Positions 7,340 through 15,230 of a stretch of DNA of 15,841 bases are shown here, piece by piece. Position numbers and translations under genes: made by a program. The stretch is taken from positions 1 to 15,841 of the forward strand of contig JAUXAJ010000090.1 of assembly GCA_030620005.1 (NCBI GenBank), given 5' to 3'. Position 1 is the stretch's first letter, and the number at the start of each line of letters is the position of its first letter. The notes beneath the pieces are model-generated. The model did no database searches. It was not told the origin of the DNA and saw only the letters and a program-made list of their open reading frames with translations. This stretch comes from Promethearchaeota archaeon (lineage in GTDB: Archaea; Asgardarchaeota; Lokiarchaeia; Sigynarchaeales; SOKP01).

Positions 7340-7803
7340 CGAAATTCCACGCTTTATTCCAATCCTCAATCTTTCCTTTTATAGAAAGACCAGCCTTAAG
7401 GTTAACGGGCTGTTCGCGCGTCACCGAGTTCAAAACATCCTTCATTAATAATATTATTCTCATTACTTCCGAAGTCTTGAAGGAAGTTATCCCGCTTTGT
7501 TTGAAGAAGTCGTAAACTTGCGATCACTTGTAGTAGGGACTGCCTTTTTTCAAACGAGGCTCTATAAACTCCCCGACTTGTGAAAGCAACCACTTATAAA
7601 TGGCAGGAATTGTTTCCTTAATTCCAAACCCCTTCGAGCAATCACATAACTAGCTAATACGTGAGTAGATAAGTTATATGAGCGTGAATATTTATACTTG
7701 CCGATTAAAGAAGTGTACGCTGGAGGAGCTTTTCTTACATTTACACCCTTTTTTAAGCATTTTCGCTCAAGCAAGTCTAATGCAGTTGTTTTTAAGTTAT
7801 TTA
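7340..7803 (-). pseudogene. Decayed TnpB-like (IS200/IS605 OrfB-related) transposase, C-terminal remnant A
   Basis: The minus strand encodes, without a start, NNLKTTALDLLERKCLKKGV, then PPAYTSLIGKYKYSRS and STHVLASYVIARRGLELRK. This is the C-terminal signature of TnpB-related proteins that lack the zinc ribbon (PAYTS-IG-KY, then H-A--VI-RRGL). The frame ends near 7564. The neighbouring frame then continues at 7402-7593 with TSRGVYRASFEKRQSLLQ and VIASLRLLQTKRDNFLQDF, so a frameshift separates the parts, and further stops follow near 7400. The N-terminal two thirds, including the first catalytic residues, are missing. The part from 7340 to 7585 matches remnant C at 13431-13675 over about 245 bp, and the first part matches remnant B at 11251-11565. 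Non-functional. Confidence 0.65.
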
Positions 7804-7904
7804 TTAAAAAATAATTTTAGGAATTTTTAAAGTTCAAAAAATTAGATAATTTAGAAATGAAAAAACATCCAACCAGAATATATAGATGATTTTGCAAGTA
7901 TTTG

Positions 7905-7945
7905 GAAAAAAATAATTATAGAATATATAAAAAATAAAAAAATTA
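7905..7945 (-). terminator. Terminator region of the thermosome gene
   Basis: On the minus strand, T-rich sequence (TTAATTTTTTTATTTTTTATA, read in two pieces) starts about 10 nt after the TAA stop of the thermosome gene and is consistent with U-tract termination. Confidence 0.4.
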
Positions 7946-7953
7946 AGAAGTTT

Positions 7954-9564
7954 TTAAGGTTCGCCCCCTCCTTTTGAAAGTGTAGAGGCCGCTATTACAT
8001 CATCGATCTTTATAATCATTGAGGCAACTCCAGTTGCAGATTGAATAGCTTGAGTCATGACGGTTAATGGTTCAATAACGCCTAATTGTACCATATTATC
8101 TGGTTTTCCTGTGTCAACGTTTATGCCAAAAGATTTACCATCTTCAGCTTCGTGCTTTGATCGTAACTCTACAATTAAATCGACGGGATTATATCCTGCG
8201 TTTTCAACTAAAGTTCTTGGAATTATCTCCAGTGCATTTGCGTATACTTCAATTGCCATTTGTTCTCTACCACCAATCGATCTTGCAAACGCTTTCAATT
8301 GCTTTGCTAACTCAATTTGGGAAGCACCACCACCCGGTAAAATGTATGGTACTTCTATTACTGCTTTCACAACGGATAAAGCATCGTTTAACATTCTTTC
8401 CGCTTCAGATACCACATGTTCAATTCCAGCCCTGATTAATATGCTGACAGCTTTTGGATCAGCACATTCCGAGATACTGATCATGTTATCTTCTCCAATT
8501 TTTGTTTCTTCTACTTTTCCAGCGTTTCCAATGTCATTACTAGTAAGTTCAAAGATGCTATTTATTATTTTTGCATTAGTTGCTCTTGCTAATTTTTCCA
8601 TATCAGAACGCTTTACCCTTCTTATGGCGATCATGTTTTCCTTTGCGAGGAAGCTTTGGGCTTTATCATCGATACCTTTTTGGCAAAAAACAACATTAGC
8701 TCCAACTTCTTTAAGCTTTTCAATACGATTTTTTAACATTTTTGCCTCTTCTTCAAGGAATTTGGTAATTTGATCGGGCGTTTGAATTCTAATTTCTGCG
8801 TCAAATTCTGTTTTTTCTACTTCTAAAGACGCGCTAATCAACGCAATTTTTGCGTTCTTAATCGATTTTGGCATCATAGGATGAACGATTTCTTTATCTA
8901 CAATGATTCCATTAACCATGCTCGTGTCTAAAAGGCTTTTTCCTTCTTTTTTAATTATTTGGATTTGATCCAAATCAATTACGATGTGTTCGCCTCTTTC
9001 TTCCTTGATTTGAGTAACAGCATTAACAGCAATATCGGCAAAGTGACTTATAACGCCCCCAATTAATTTACAGCTCATCGAAGTCTCTGCTACCTTTTTA
9101 AGAGTAACCTTGTCATTGATATCAATTTTAGTTGCAAGTTCCTGTAATATCTCTTTTCCCTTCTGGAGAGCTTTTCTATAACCTCGAAAAATAATTGTAG
9201 GGTGTACGGATTGTTCCATCAATTCTTCGGCTAAATTCAATAATTCTCCCGAAATGATAACGCTGGTTGTTGTTCCGTCTCCAACCTTGTCATCTTGAGT
9301 TTTAGCAACTTCAACTACCATTTTAGCAGCGGGATGTTCAACATCAATAGTATCCAAGATGGTAGCACCATCATTTGTTATTATTACATCCCCCAAAGAA
9401 TCAATTAGCATCTTATCCATACCTTTTGGACCCAAAGTTGTTCTAACGGCTTCTGCAACTGCCTTGGCGGCAGCGATATTATTTTTTTGAGCGTCTTTTC
9501 CTTGTTTTCTTTCAGTCCCTTCCTTTAGAATGATGATAGGGACACCTGAAAGTTGTGCACACAT
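7954..9564 (-). CDS. ths: Thermosome subunit (group II chaperonin, CCT/TCP-1 family)
   Basis: The 536-residue protein is a full-length archaeal chaperonin subunit. Thermosomes form double eight- or nine-membered rings in the cytosol that fold proteins with ATP and a built-in lid. Clear motifs are [18 protein letters not shown] (13-30), [11 protein letters not shown] (43-53, nucleotide binding), NDGATIL (64-70), the catalytic-loop GDGTTT (95-100) with Asp96, a GGGAS motif in the C-terminal equatorial half, and [11 protein letters not shown] near the end. It ends in GGGEP, a short variant of the Gly/Met-rich tail. The start ATG is followed by the usual [14 protein letters not shown]. It is preceded by a TATA box at about 9634-9643 and a leader of roughly 50 nt. 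The adjacent argH is transcribed in the same direction, but the 126-bp spacer has its own promoter sequence. Confidence 0.97.
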   Translation of the reverse strand: MCAQLSGVPIIILKEGTERKQGKDAQKNNIAAAKAVAEAVRTTLGPKGMDKMLIDSLGDVIITNDGATILDTIDVEHPAAKMVVEVAKTQDDKVGDGTTTSVIISGELLNLAEELMEQSVHPTIIFRGYRKALQKGKEILQELATKIDINDKVTLKKVAETSMSCKLIGGVISHFADIAVNAVTQIKEERGEHIVIDLDQIQIIKKEGKSLLDTSMVNGIIVDKEIVHPMMPKSIKNAKIALISASLEVEKTEFDAEIRIQTPDQITKFLEEEAKMLKNRIEKLKEVGANVVFCQKGIDDKAQSFLAKENMIAIRRVKRSDMEKLARATNAKIINSIFELTSNDIGNAGKVEETKIGEDNMISISECADPKAVSILIRAGIEHVVSEAERMLNDALSVVKAVIEVPYILPGGGASQIELAKQLKAFARSIGGREQMAIEVYANALEIIPRTLVENAGYNPVDLIVELRSKHEAEDGKSFGINVDTGKPDNMVQLGVIEPLTVMTQAIQSATGVASMIIKIDDVIAASTLSKGGGEP

Positions 9565-9631
9565 AAATTTTTCACTTCTAAATTATTATTTTATGGTTTG
9601 TGTTTTTTTTTATATTTTTTATATGTTGAAA

Positions 9632-9645
9632 CTTTATTTATAAAG
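9632..9645 (-). promoter_or_regulatory. Candidate TATA box of the thermosome gene
   Basis: The minus strand reads CTTTATAAATAAAG, a near-consensus archaeal TATA element about 75 nt upstream of the ATG. ATATAAAAAATATAAAA at about 9608-9624 is an alternative that would give a shorter leader. Confidence 0.45.
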
Positions 9646-9690
9646 ATCTCTATGTCATAAAAGTTTTTCTTATTTCTTCAAGATTGAAGA

Positions 9691-11175
9691 TCACGATTTT
9701 AGATTAGAAATTAAATGTTCTATACTTGTTTTAGAATTTTCGACATGTTTAACTCGTTTTTGATATTTGTCATATAATTTTATTTTTTTTTTTAATATTG
9801 AATCGTAAAATTTTTTAATTTCAATTTTAGATGGAGAACCTAAACTAGTTCTTTGTTCTAAACACGAATTTAAATCGTTCAAGGATTTAATAAATTCATC
9901 CGTAATGTCAACGCTTACTCCTTCCACGTTAAAAATTGCATTCTTGATACGCTCTTTGTTAAGAATTTCCTGAAAATCTTGAGAGCACCTCACTAACTTT
10001 GCCACAATTTCGTGAGATTTCCTAAATGGGATGTTATAATCGCGGACTAGAAATTCAGCAAGATCTAACGCTAAAATGAAACTATCGTTAACTGCCCCGA
10101 TCATTTTATCGTTATTAATTCTAAGTGTAGAAAAAATTCCGATAAACATTTCAATTGTTGAAAACACTCTATGAAATGATTTCATAAGCAAGGGTTTTAA
10201 GTCTTGAAAATCTCTAAAGTATCCGGATGGAATGGATTTTATTATCATTGAAGCTGTAAATAATTCAGATATTGTTTTTGAAGATTTACTCCTTATTAAT
10301 TCAAGAGTATCAGGATTCTTTTTTTGAGGCATTACGCTTGATACTGAACAATATCGCTCGTCTAAATCAATGAAACTGAATTCTTTTGAAAACCATATTA
10401 ACAAATCTTCAGCTATTCTCGAAAATTGCATTGATATTAAAGACAAACACGCTAATGTTTCAAAAATATAATCTTTAGAACTAATAGCGTCAAGAGAATT
10501 CTCAACTATTCCTTCAAATCCAAATAATTCCGTTGTTCTCTTTCTATCTATATTAATACTAGTGCCACCAATTGCGCAAGCACCTAAAGGATTAGTATTG
10601 ATTCTTTTGTAAATTTCTTCGATTCTTTCTAAAGATCTTAAGATTTGAGCAATATAATTATTTAAATAATGGGAGAGCACCCCCAGTTGCCCTCTTTGAA
10701 GATGAGTATAGAGAGGCACAAAGCTATTTATCGTTTTTTCAGAAAGATTAAATAACACGTCTATTAATTTGAACAAATCTTTTGACAATTTATTTAAAGA
10801 GCTTCTTATTTTCAATCTCATATCCACGGAAACTTGATCGTTCCTAGACCTACCAGTGTGGATCTTCCCCCCGATCTCAATTCCGATATCATCAATAACG
10901 CATTTTTCAAAGAAAGGATGAATATCTTCAAATCCTTCGTCCATTTCTAGTTGGTTATTTATTAATTTCTCCTTAATTCTTTCGAGTGACGTTAATATCT
11001 TTTTTATTTCGTTTTTATTCAAAATATTTTGCTCGTATAACATGATATTGTGAACTTCAGTCCCCATAATATCTTCTTCCGCAATCCATAAATCGTCTTT
11101 TAAGGAGGATAAAAAATTTAAAACCTTTTTATCTAACGAGACTTTTAATCTAGTTCGATATATATCCTTTTTCAT
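9691..11175 (-). CDS. argH: Argininosuccinate lyase
   Basis: The enzyme splits argininosuccinate into arginine and fumarate, the last step of arginine synthesis, as a cytosolic homotetramer of the fumarase/aspartase superfamily. The superfamily signatures are intact: HTGRSRNDQVSVDMR (106-120), YTHLQRGQ (156-163, with the catalytic His-region motif THLQ), and the flexible-loop signature SSVMPQKKNPD (279-289) holding the catalytic serine, Lys and Asn. The N-terminal DDLWIAEEDIMGTEVHNIML segment also fits. At 494 residues it is slightly longer than usual, because of a lysine-rich C-terminal extension. THLQRGQLGVLSH departs a little from the usual THLQxAQP. No argG lies in the window. The ATG at 11175 is preceded by TATA-like TTTTTTAAAAAAATATAAG (about 11224-11242). 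Confidence 0.93.
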   Translation of the reverse strand: MKKDIYRTRLKVSLDKKVLNFLSSLKDDLWIAEEDIMGTEVHNIMLYEQNILNKNEIKKILTSLERIKEKLINNQLEMDEGFEDIHPFFEKCVIDDIGIEIGGKIHTGRSRNDQVSVDMRLKIRSSLNKLSKDLFKLIDVLFNLSEKTINSFVPLYTHLQRGQLGVLSHYLNNYIAQILRSLERIEEIYKRINTNPLGACAIGGTSINIDRKRTTELFGFEGIVENSLDAISSKDYIFETLACLSLISMQFSRIAEDLLIWFSKEFSFIDLDERYCSVSSVMPQKKNPDTLELIRSKSSKTISELFTASMIIKSIPSGYFRDFQDLKPLLMKSFHRVFSTIEMFIGIFSTLRINNDKMIGAVNDSFILALDLAEFLVRDYNIPFRKSHEIVAKLVRCSQDFQEILNKERIKNAIFNVEGVSVDITDEFIKSLNDLNSCLEQRTSLGSPSKIEIKKFYDSILKKKIKLYDKYQKRVKHVENSKTSIEHLISNLKS

Positions 11176-11250
11176 ATTTTTTCACATAAATTTTTGTATA
11201 ATTTCAAATACATAAATAACAACCTTATATTTTTTTAAAAAACCTGAAAA

Positions 11251-11565
11251 TTACTTGTAAATAGATGGAATACTTTGCCCAAATCCTAAATTTCTTCTAA
11301 CTATCAAATAATTAACCGATATGTGATTAGATAAGTTAAGTAATCGTGAATATTTATATTTACCAATTAAGAAAAGGCATGCGGGAAGTAATTTCATGAT
11401 CCTCACTCCTTTTTTAAGATATTTTCGTTCTAATGCTTCTAATATTGTTGTTTTTAAATCATTTGCTTTTCTATTAAATTTTTTGTTATACGAAATTTCG
11501 AAAGTAATTCTTATTTAGAAGACCTCGTTTAATGGCAAATTTCCACGCGCCAAAATGCAACAAAA
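11251..11565 (-). pseudogene. Decayed TnpB-like transposase, C-terminal remnant B
   Basis: The minus strand encodes KKFNRKANDLKTTILEALER, KYLKKGVRIMKLLPACLF and LIGKYKYSRLLNLSNHISVN, then YLIVRRNLGFG, ending at a TAA at 11251-11253. It aligns residue for residue with remnant A (NNLKTTALDLLERKCLKKGV and LIGKYKYSRSYNLSTH), but the conserved PAYTS has become PACLF and AAxVIARRG has become VNYLIVRRN. The upstream part (about 11490-11565, ARGNLPLNEVF, stop, IRITFEISY) is a weaker match. No start codon or N-terminal domain remains. It sits directly behind the zinc-ribbon gene, in the same frame as that gene's TAG stop, and upstream of argH. Confidence 0.55.
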
Positions 11566-11577
11566 ATAAAATAGAAG

Positions 11578-11868
11578 CTATTTCCCGCGTATTTCTTTTT
11601 CTATTAACTTATTAACAAGATCCTTTAATTCTTTAAAGTTTTTCTCTTTTCCCTCTATTTTCGTTGAGCACGCATCGCAATATTGAGAATCACTCGTTAG
11701 TTCTTTTCCACAATAATCACAGAATGTTTTCGTTTCAGTACCTTTTACATCAAGTCTATCAAGTTCAAATAAGTCCAACAATTTCATATTAATATCATTT
11801 TCTTCAAGATTTACAGACTCCATCGATTCTTTCTTTTCTAAAGTCTCCAAATTTTTTAAATTATTCAA
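11578..11868 (-). CDS. Small zinc-ribbon protein, partner gene of the HerA-like ATPase
   Basis: The 96-residue frame has one treble-clef/zinc-ribbon motif, CDYCGKELTSDSQYCDAC, with Cys50, Cys53, Cys64 and Cys67. It is flanked by an acidic N-terminal region (residues 7-42) and a charged C-terminal helix (KNFKELKDLVNKLIEKEI). There is no membrane segment. Position 11868 is a TTG. An ATG at 11823 (residue 16) is also possible, and neither has a clear ribosome-binding site. It begins 5 nt after the TAG of the HerA-like gene, so the two are almost certainly co-transcribed and probably act together. The zinc ribbon may dock on nucleic acid or on the ATPase. Its own stop is TAG. No family is assigned. 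Confidence 0.65.
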   Translation of the reverse strand: MNNLKNLETLEKKESMESVNLEENDINMKLLDLFELDRLDVKGTETKTFCDYCGKELTSDSQYCDACSTKIEGKEKNFKELKDLVNKLIEKEIRGK

Positions 11869-11873
11869 GTTCT

Positions 11874-13370
11874 CTAATCGGTCGATTTATTATTTAAAGT
11901 CTTTTGGTTATTTTCGAGAATTTCTTCGTTAGTTAACCATTTTCTTTCAATTAAAGGGGTTTTCAAGACAAAGGGTTTTTCAATGGAATTTACTCTCATG
12001 ATGCTTTGACCTTTCTTTAGCATGGACAAATATTCCGTTTTTTCTTCGTCGAGATTTAACAATTCTCCCATAAAAGTCTTCTGGATGTGGGTTTGAAAAG
12101 AAATGAGAACCCCGCAATTCGCTAAAATCTCCTCCGACACATTAGGTCTTGTGGCTATGGACACCAAGCACTCACCCGTACCCCTAAGCAATAACGCAAT
12201 ATCTTCTAAATAAGACGTTAAGCGCGTTCTATTGGTCATTTCTTGAGGGGCAAAATATTGAGCATCTTCCACTATGGTTATATGCTTGATTCCATCGTAA
12301 CCTTTGCTCCCTTTGGATATATTTCTATCCCATAAATATTTCATTATCATGTTTAAAAAAAATAAGGCGTCTTCTTTTTCTCCGCCTAAACGAATGATTG
12401 AACTTAAATCCAAGATTATATTATGTTCAAATAGTTCTTTAACATTTAACCCGTTTTTCTGCGTGAAAATGTGCCTTAAAGTGCCGAGCGAATATCTTCG
12501 AATTCGATTATTTACTGCCATGAGACTTTGTTCAAGATATTGCATTTTACTTCTGTTATCGCCCAGATATGTGTCACTAATCTCGCGAAACGCTTCCCAA
12601 TTACGCTTTTCCTCATTCTTGCACGCCTCTCTCAACATATCAACGAAAACCTTTTCCATTTGAGGACTGTACTCTATTCCTTCGAACAGTCCTCCACTTT
12701 TAAAAATTTGAAATACCCGTTCTGCGTGGATTTCCGCGTTAGAACCTTCAGGATCAAAAATATTGATAGAAAAATTCTCCCCGACCTTAAGAATTAACAC
12801 ATCTTTCATTAATCTCTGAAAGAATTGATATTCTCCTTTAAACTCTGCCAATAGAAACGGAATATCGTGCTTCTTCTTTAGATTGTGAATGAAATATTGC
12901 AAGAAATTGCTCTTTCCAGAACCAGTTGTACCCGTGATAAATACATGCTGGGCAAGGTCTTTTAGGTCAAGATAGAATTCGTGTAACGCCTTGTTTTTAC
13001 GCATTACTCTACCCATCTTTATCGTGCCTTTTTTACTCTTCGCGCGGGAAGGATAATCTAATTTTATGATGTATTTATTTTCAATACCACGAGAAATCAT
13101 GAATAACGCAAGGGAAAAGAACGAAATCATCATGGAAGCGTTTATAACGAGCGAATAAGTGAAAGAAGAAGGGGGTTGAGAAAATTTATTCGTATTAAAC
13201 ACGAAAATAACAAGGAGCAATCCCGAAAAAATAATAATGACCGATTTTAATAAATTTCCCGTGTAATTCCTCATCATATTTCTCTTCTCCTCCCTTCTTT
13301 TAAAAACATAAAAGATTAAATTAAGAGCAAGAAAAAGTAAGGTTAAACCAAAAAAAATTCCTAGTATCAT
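11874..13370 (-). CDS. Membrane-anchored HerA/FtsK-like P-loop ATPase
   Basis: Counted from the ATG at 13370 (498 residues), three hydrophobic segments (about 2-23, 41-58, 72-92) anchor the N-terminus in the membrane. A HerA/FtsK/VirD4-type motor domain follows, with Walker A GTTGSGKS (147-154), a hydrophobic-acidic Walker B HITIVEDAQ (363-371), and LLRGTGECLVSIATRPNVSE (395-414), matching the HerA-type arginine-finger and sensor region. Such motors pump DNA, or in some secretion and defence systems move other polymers. The membrane anchor points to transfer at the envelope rather than free DNA-end resection by HerA-NurA, and no NurA is adjacent. A GTG at 13436 would add 22 residues, but TTTAAAAAT (13391-13401) lies about 26 nt upstream of the ATG, exactly where a leaderless promoter belongs. 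A zinc-ribbon gene follows. Exact role unknown. Confidence 0.8.
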   Translation of the reverse strand: MILGIFFGLTLLFLALNLIFYVFKRREEKRNMMRNYTGNLLKSVIIIFSGLLLVIFVFNTNKFSQPPSSFTYSLVINASMMISFFSLALFMISRGIENKYIIKLDYPSRAKSKKGTIKMGRVMRKNKALHEFYLDLKDLAQHVFITGTTGSGKSNFLQYFIHNLKKKHDIPFLLAEFKGEYQFFQRLMKDVLILKVGENFSINIFDPEGSNAEIHAERVFQIFKSGGLFEGIEYSPQMEKVFVDMLREACKNEEKRNWEAFREISDTYLGDNRSKMQYLEQSLMAVNNRIRRYSLGTLRHIFTQKNGLNVKELFEHNIILDLSSIIRLGGEKEDALFFLNMIMKYLWDRNISKGSKGYDGIKHITIVEDAQYFAPQEMTNRTRLTSYLEDIALLLRGTGECLVSIATRPNVSEEILANCGVLISFQTHIQKTFMGELLNLDEEKTEYLSMLKKGQSIMRVNSIEKPFVLKTPLIERKWLTNEEILENNQKTLNNKSTD

Positions 13371-13390
13371 CTCAATTTTATCTAATTCAA

Positions 13391-13401
13391 GATTTTTAAA
13401 C
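13391..13401 (-). promoter_or_regulatory. TATA box of the HerA-like / zinc-ribbon operon
   Basis: The minus strand reads GTTTAAAAATC, centred about 26 nt before the ATG at 13370. This is the classic spacing for a leaderless archaeal mRNA and is the reason for preferring that ATG over the GTG at 13436. Confidence 0.5.
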
Positions 13402-13430
13402 TGCTCTATTCTCTTATCACAAGTAGTAAC

Positions 13431-13675
13431 TTTCACAAGTCGGGGGCTATATGAAACCCCGTTTGAATAAAAGCAGCCCCTACTGCAAATGGTCGCAAGT
13501 TAGCGATTTCTTCAAGCATAACGGCTAACATTCTTCAAGGATTTGAATGTAATAAAAAGAATCTTATTGATGATGAATGTCTTGAACTCATTGACGAGCA
13601 CACAGCCAGAAAACCTAAAGGCTGGTCTTCCTAACAATGGAAAGATTGGTAATTTGAATAAAACCTTGAATTTTG
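13431..13675 (+). pseudogene. TnpB-like element remnant C (3' part)
   Basis: This stretch aligns over about 245 bp with 7340-7585 (opposite orientation), starting at the shared TTTCACAAGTCGGGG and ending near TGAATTTTG. By eye roughly 70% of bases agree. At protein level the second half reads FECNKKNLIDDECLELIDEH then TARKPKGWSS and stop, against FGSNENNIINEGCFELGDAR in copy A; the conservative exchanges suggest a former coding end. Stops interrupt the first half. The TnpB core is absent here. The remnant begins at the upstream alternative GTG of the HerA-like gene, on the opposite strand. Confidence 0.5.
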
Positions 13676-13979
13676 TAAACTATTATAAATTTTTACTTAA
13701 AAGTTATATGTAATGATAACATGACTAAATTTAATATTATTTAATGCGAGAAACATTGATTCCTAAAGGATTGACAAAAGAGCTAAAAGAATCTCAGTTT
13801 ACAAAAATAGTAATACCTGCTACTAAAGAATATAGATTGACGGATAAAGGTATCAACATAGCGAAACATGTATTACAAAAGCAGTAGAATTTAAATTTTC
13901 TTTTTAAAGAGTTAAATAATATATAATTCTAAAAAATTTTTATGAAAATTTTTAATTTATCAATTATTTATAAAAATAT
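13437..13979. other. Spacer between the HerA-like gene and the ychF locus
   Basis: Contains transposase remnant C (to about 13675), an AT-rich stretch with TATA-like TTATAAATTTTTAC at 13683-13696, a 47-codon HTH-like ORF (13744-13887), and a further AT-rich run with TTATTTATAAAA at about 13963-13974 just before the ychF start at 13980. Nothing else is recognised. Confidence 0.5.
13744..13887 (+). CDS. Short ORF resembling the C-terminal end of a winged-helix regulator
   Basis: The 47-codon frame runs from ATG to TAG. Its second half, KEYRLTDKGINIAKHVLQKQ, resembles the wing and final helix of MarR/PadR-like winged-helix regulators (YRLTxKGxxIA). The first half (RETLIPKGLTKELKESQFTK) has no clear HTH, so this is either a truncated remnant or a very small protein. 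No upstream in-frame extension exists, because a TAA precedes the ATG by three codons. Lying just after a transposase remnant, a gene fragment is the likelier reading. Confidence 0.35.
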   Translation: MRETLIPKGLTKELKESQFTKIVIPATKEYRLTDKGINIAKHVLQKQ

Positions 13980-14090
13980 ATGACTAAAATTATTTTAGGG
14001 ATTATCGGAAAGCCAAATTCTGGTAAGTTTAGTTATCAGAAAGCTATGTTCCGGAAAGTCTACTTTTTTAAACGCTGCCTGTTTGACTAA
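13980..14090 (+). pseudogene. ychF: N-terminal start of the ychF-type GTPase, out of frame with the rest
   Basis: From the ATG at 13980 the frame reads MTKIILGIIGKPNSGK, the normal beginning and P-loop of an OBG/YchF GTPase, then runs into nonsense (FSYQKAMFRKVYFF) and stops at 14088-14090. The shift is caused by a second, 31-bp-offset copy of the P-loop DNA (14032-14062). Deleting 31 nt restores IIGKPNSGKSTFLNAACLTN and joins the 14083-15225 frame. TATA-like TTATTTATAAAA lies about 10-20 nt upstream, so the transcript would have almost no leader. Confidence 0.75.
14001..14062 (+). repeat. 31-bp imperfect tandem duplication across the GTPase P-loop
   Basis: Unit 1 is 14001-14031 and unit 2 is 14032-14062. 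By direct comparison 23 of 31 bases agree, and 6 of the 8 differences are transitions. Unit 1 keeps the IIGKPNSGK codons; unit 2 keeps SGKST. The 31-nt offset (3n+1) breaks the reading frame. Confidence 0.85.
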
Positions 14091-15225
14091 CGCAAAAGTA
14101 AGTGAGTTACCCTTTACAACCATAGAATCAAATAAGGGAGTTGCCCACGTGAAAGAAAAATGCGTTTGTAAGGATTTAAATGTAAAAGATAATCCAAAAA
14201 ATTCAATTTGCATCGAGGGGTATCGATTCATACCAATCCAATTATTAGACGTCGCAGGTTTAGTTCCTGACGCTCATAAAGGTAAGGGGCTTGGAAATAA
14301 ATTTCTTAACGATTTAAGTAAAGCTGATGTCTTGATTCATATTGTTGATATTACGGGTTCCCTTGATAAAATGGGTAAAATAACATCCGTGGGAGAAAAT
14401 GACCCTCACGAGGATATCTTATTTCTTGAAAACGAAATAAATATGTGGTTCAAGGATATTTTAAAAAGAGAAGATTGGAATAAATTTCAAAAGAGTTTTT
14501 CAATAGATAAAAAAGAATTTTTAAAGGGATTGTATACCAGGCTTTCAGGGTTGAAAATAAAAAGACAACAAATTGTTTCAGCTCTTAGGAAGTCAAATTT
14601 AGAAAATAAAAATCCCTCGAGATGGAATGAAGAAGAGCTTTTAATTTTTTCTAAAACACTTAGAGAGATTTCAAAACCAATTTTAATTGTTGCAAATAAA
14701 ATCGACAAGGAAATTGGTCAAAAAAATTTAAAAGAATTAAAGAGAAAATATAACGATAAAATTATTCCTTGTAGTGCTTTAGCAGAGCATTTTTTAAGAA
14801 AATACCACGAAGAGAAGATAATAGATTATATTCCAGGATCTTCAGATTTTCAGATACTTCAACCTCAAAAATTAGATCCTATAAATATGGATATGTTAAA
14901 AAAGATAAAAAAAAGGATTTTAGAACCATATAACGGAACTGGCGTTCAAGATGTTCTGTATCACGCAATATTTTACATTTCTAACCAGATTTGCGTGTAT
15001 CCCGTTTCAGATGTAAATAATTTTTCTGATAATAACAACAACATCTTGCCAGATGTTTTTCTAGTTGAAAAAGGTAAGATTTTAAAAGATTTTGTTAGAG
15101 ATAACATTCACAGCGATTTGGCCAAGCATTTCATTTTTGGAATTGATGGTAAAACAAAGAAGAGATTAGGTGAAAATTATGTCTTGAAACACAACGATGT
15201 AATAAAAATTGTATCCTCTAAATAA
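14083..15225 (+). CDS. ychF: YchF/OBG-type GTP-binding protein with TGS domain, lacking an in-frame P-loop start
   Basis: The 380-residue frame holds the rest of a YchF-like translation-factor GTPase, a ribosome-associated nucleotide-binding protein conserved in all domains of life. Visible elements are switch I FTTIESNKGV (11-20), G3 DVAGLVPDAHKGKGLG (56-71), G4 ANKIDKE (204-210), the helical insertion of the family (about 115-190), and a C-terminal TGS domain (about 318-379) starting PDVFLVEKGKILKDF. The P-loop (G1) lies upstream in another frame, separated by the 31-bp duplication. The TTG at 14083 would give a protein without G1, unable to bind nucleotide normally. Frame 14083 is open back to 13999 (SGKSTFLNAACL is encoded) but has no start codon there. 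Everything downstream is intact, which argues against old decay. Confidence 0.85.
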   Translation: MTNAKVSELPFTTIESNKGVAHVKEKCVCKDLNVKDNPKNSICIEGYRFIPIQLLDVAGLVPDAHKGKGLGNKFLNDLSKADVLIHIVDITGSLDKMGKITSVGENDPHEDILFLENEINMWFKDILKREDWNKFQKSFSIDKKEFLKGLYTRLSGLKIKRQQIVSALRKSNLENKNPSRWNEEELLIFSKTLREISKPILIVANKIDKEIGQKNLKELKRKYNDKIIPCSALAEHFLRKYHEEKIIDYIPGSSDFQILQPQKLDPINMDMLKKIKKRILEPYNGTGVQDVLYHAIFYISNQICVYPVSDVNNFSDNNNNILPDVFLVEKGKILKDFVRDNIHSDLAKHFIFGIDGKTKKRLGENYVLKHNDVIKIVSSK

Positions 15226-15230
15226 GAGAT

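Noticed and set aside
8057..8773. 238-codon plus-strand frame opposite the thermosome gene
   Set aside because: Antisense shadow of a strongly conserved gene; its sequence shows no protein-family features.
12304..12797. Two plus-strand frames opposite the HerA-like gene
   Set aside because: Antisense to the well-supported ATPase coding sequence.
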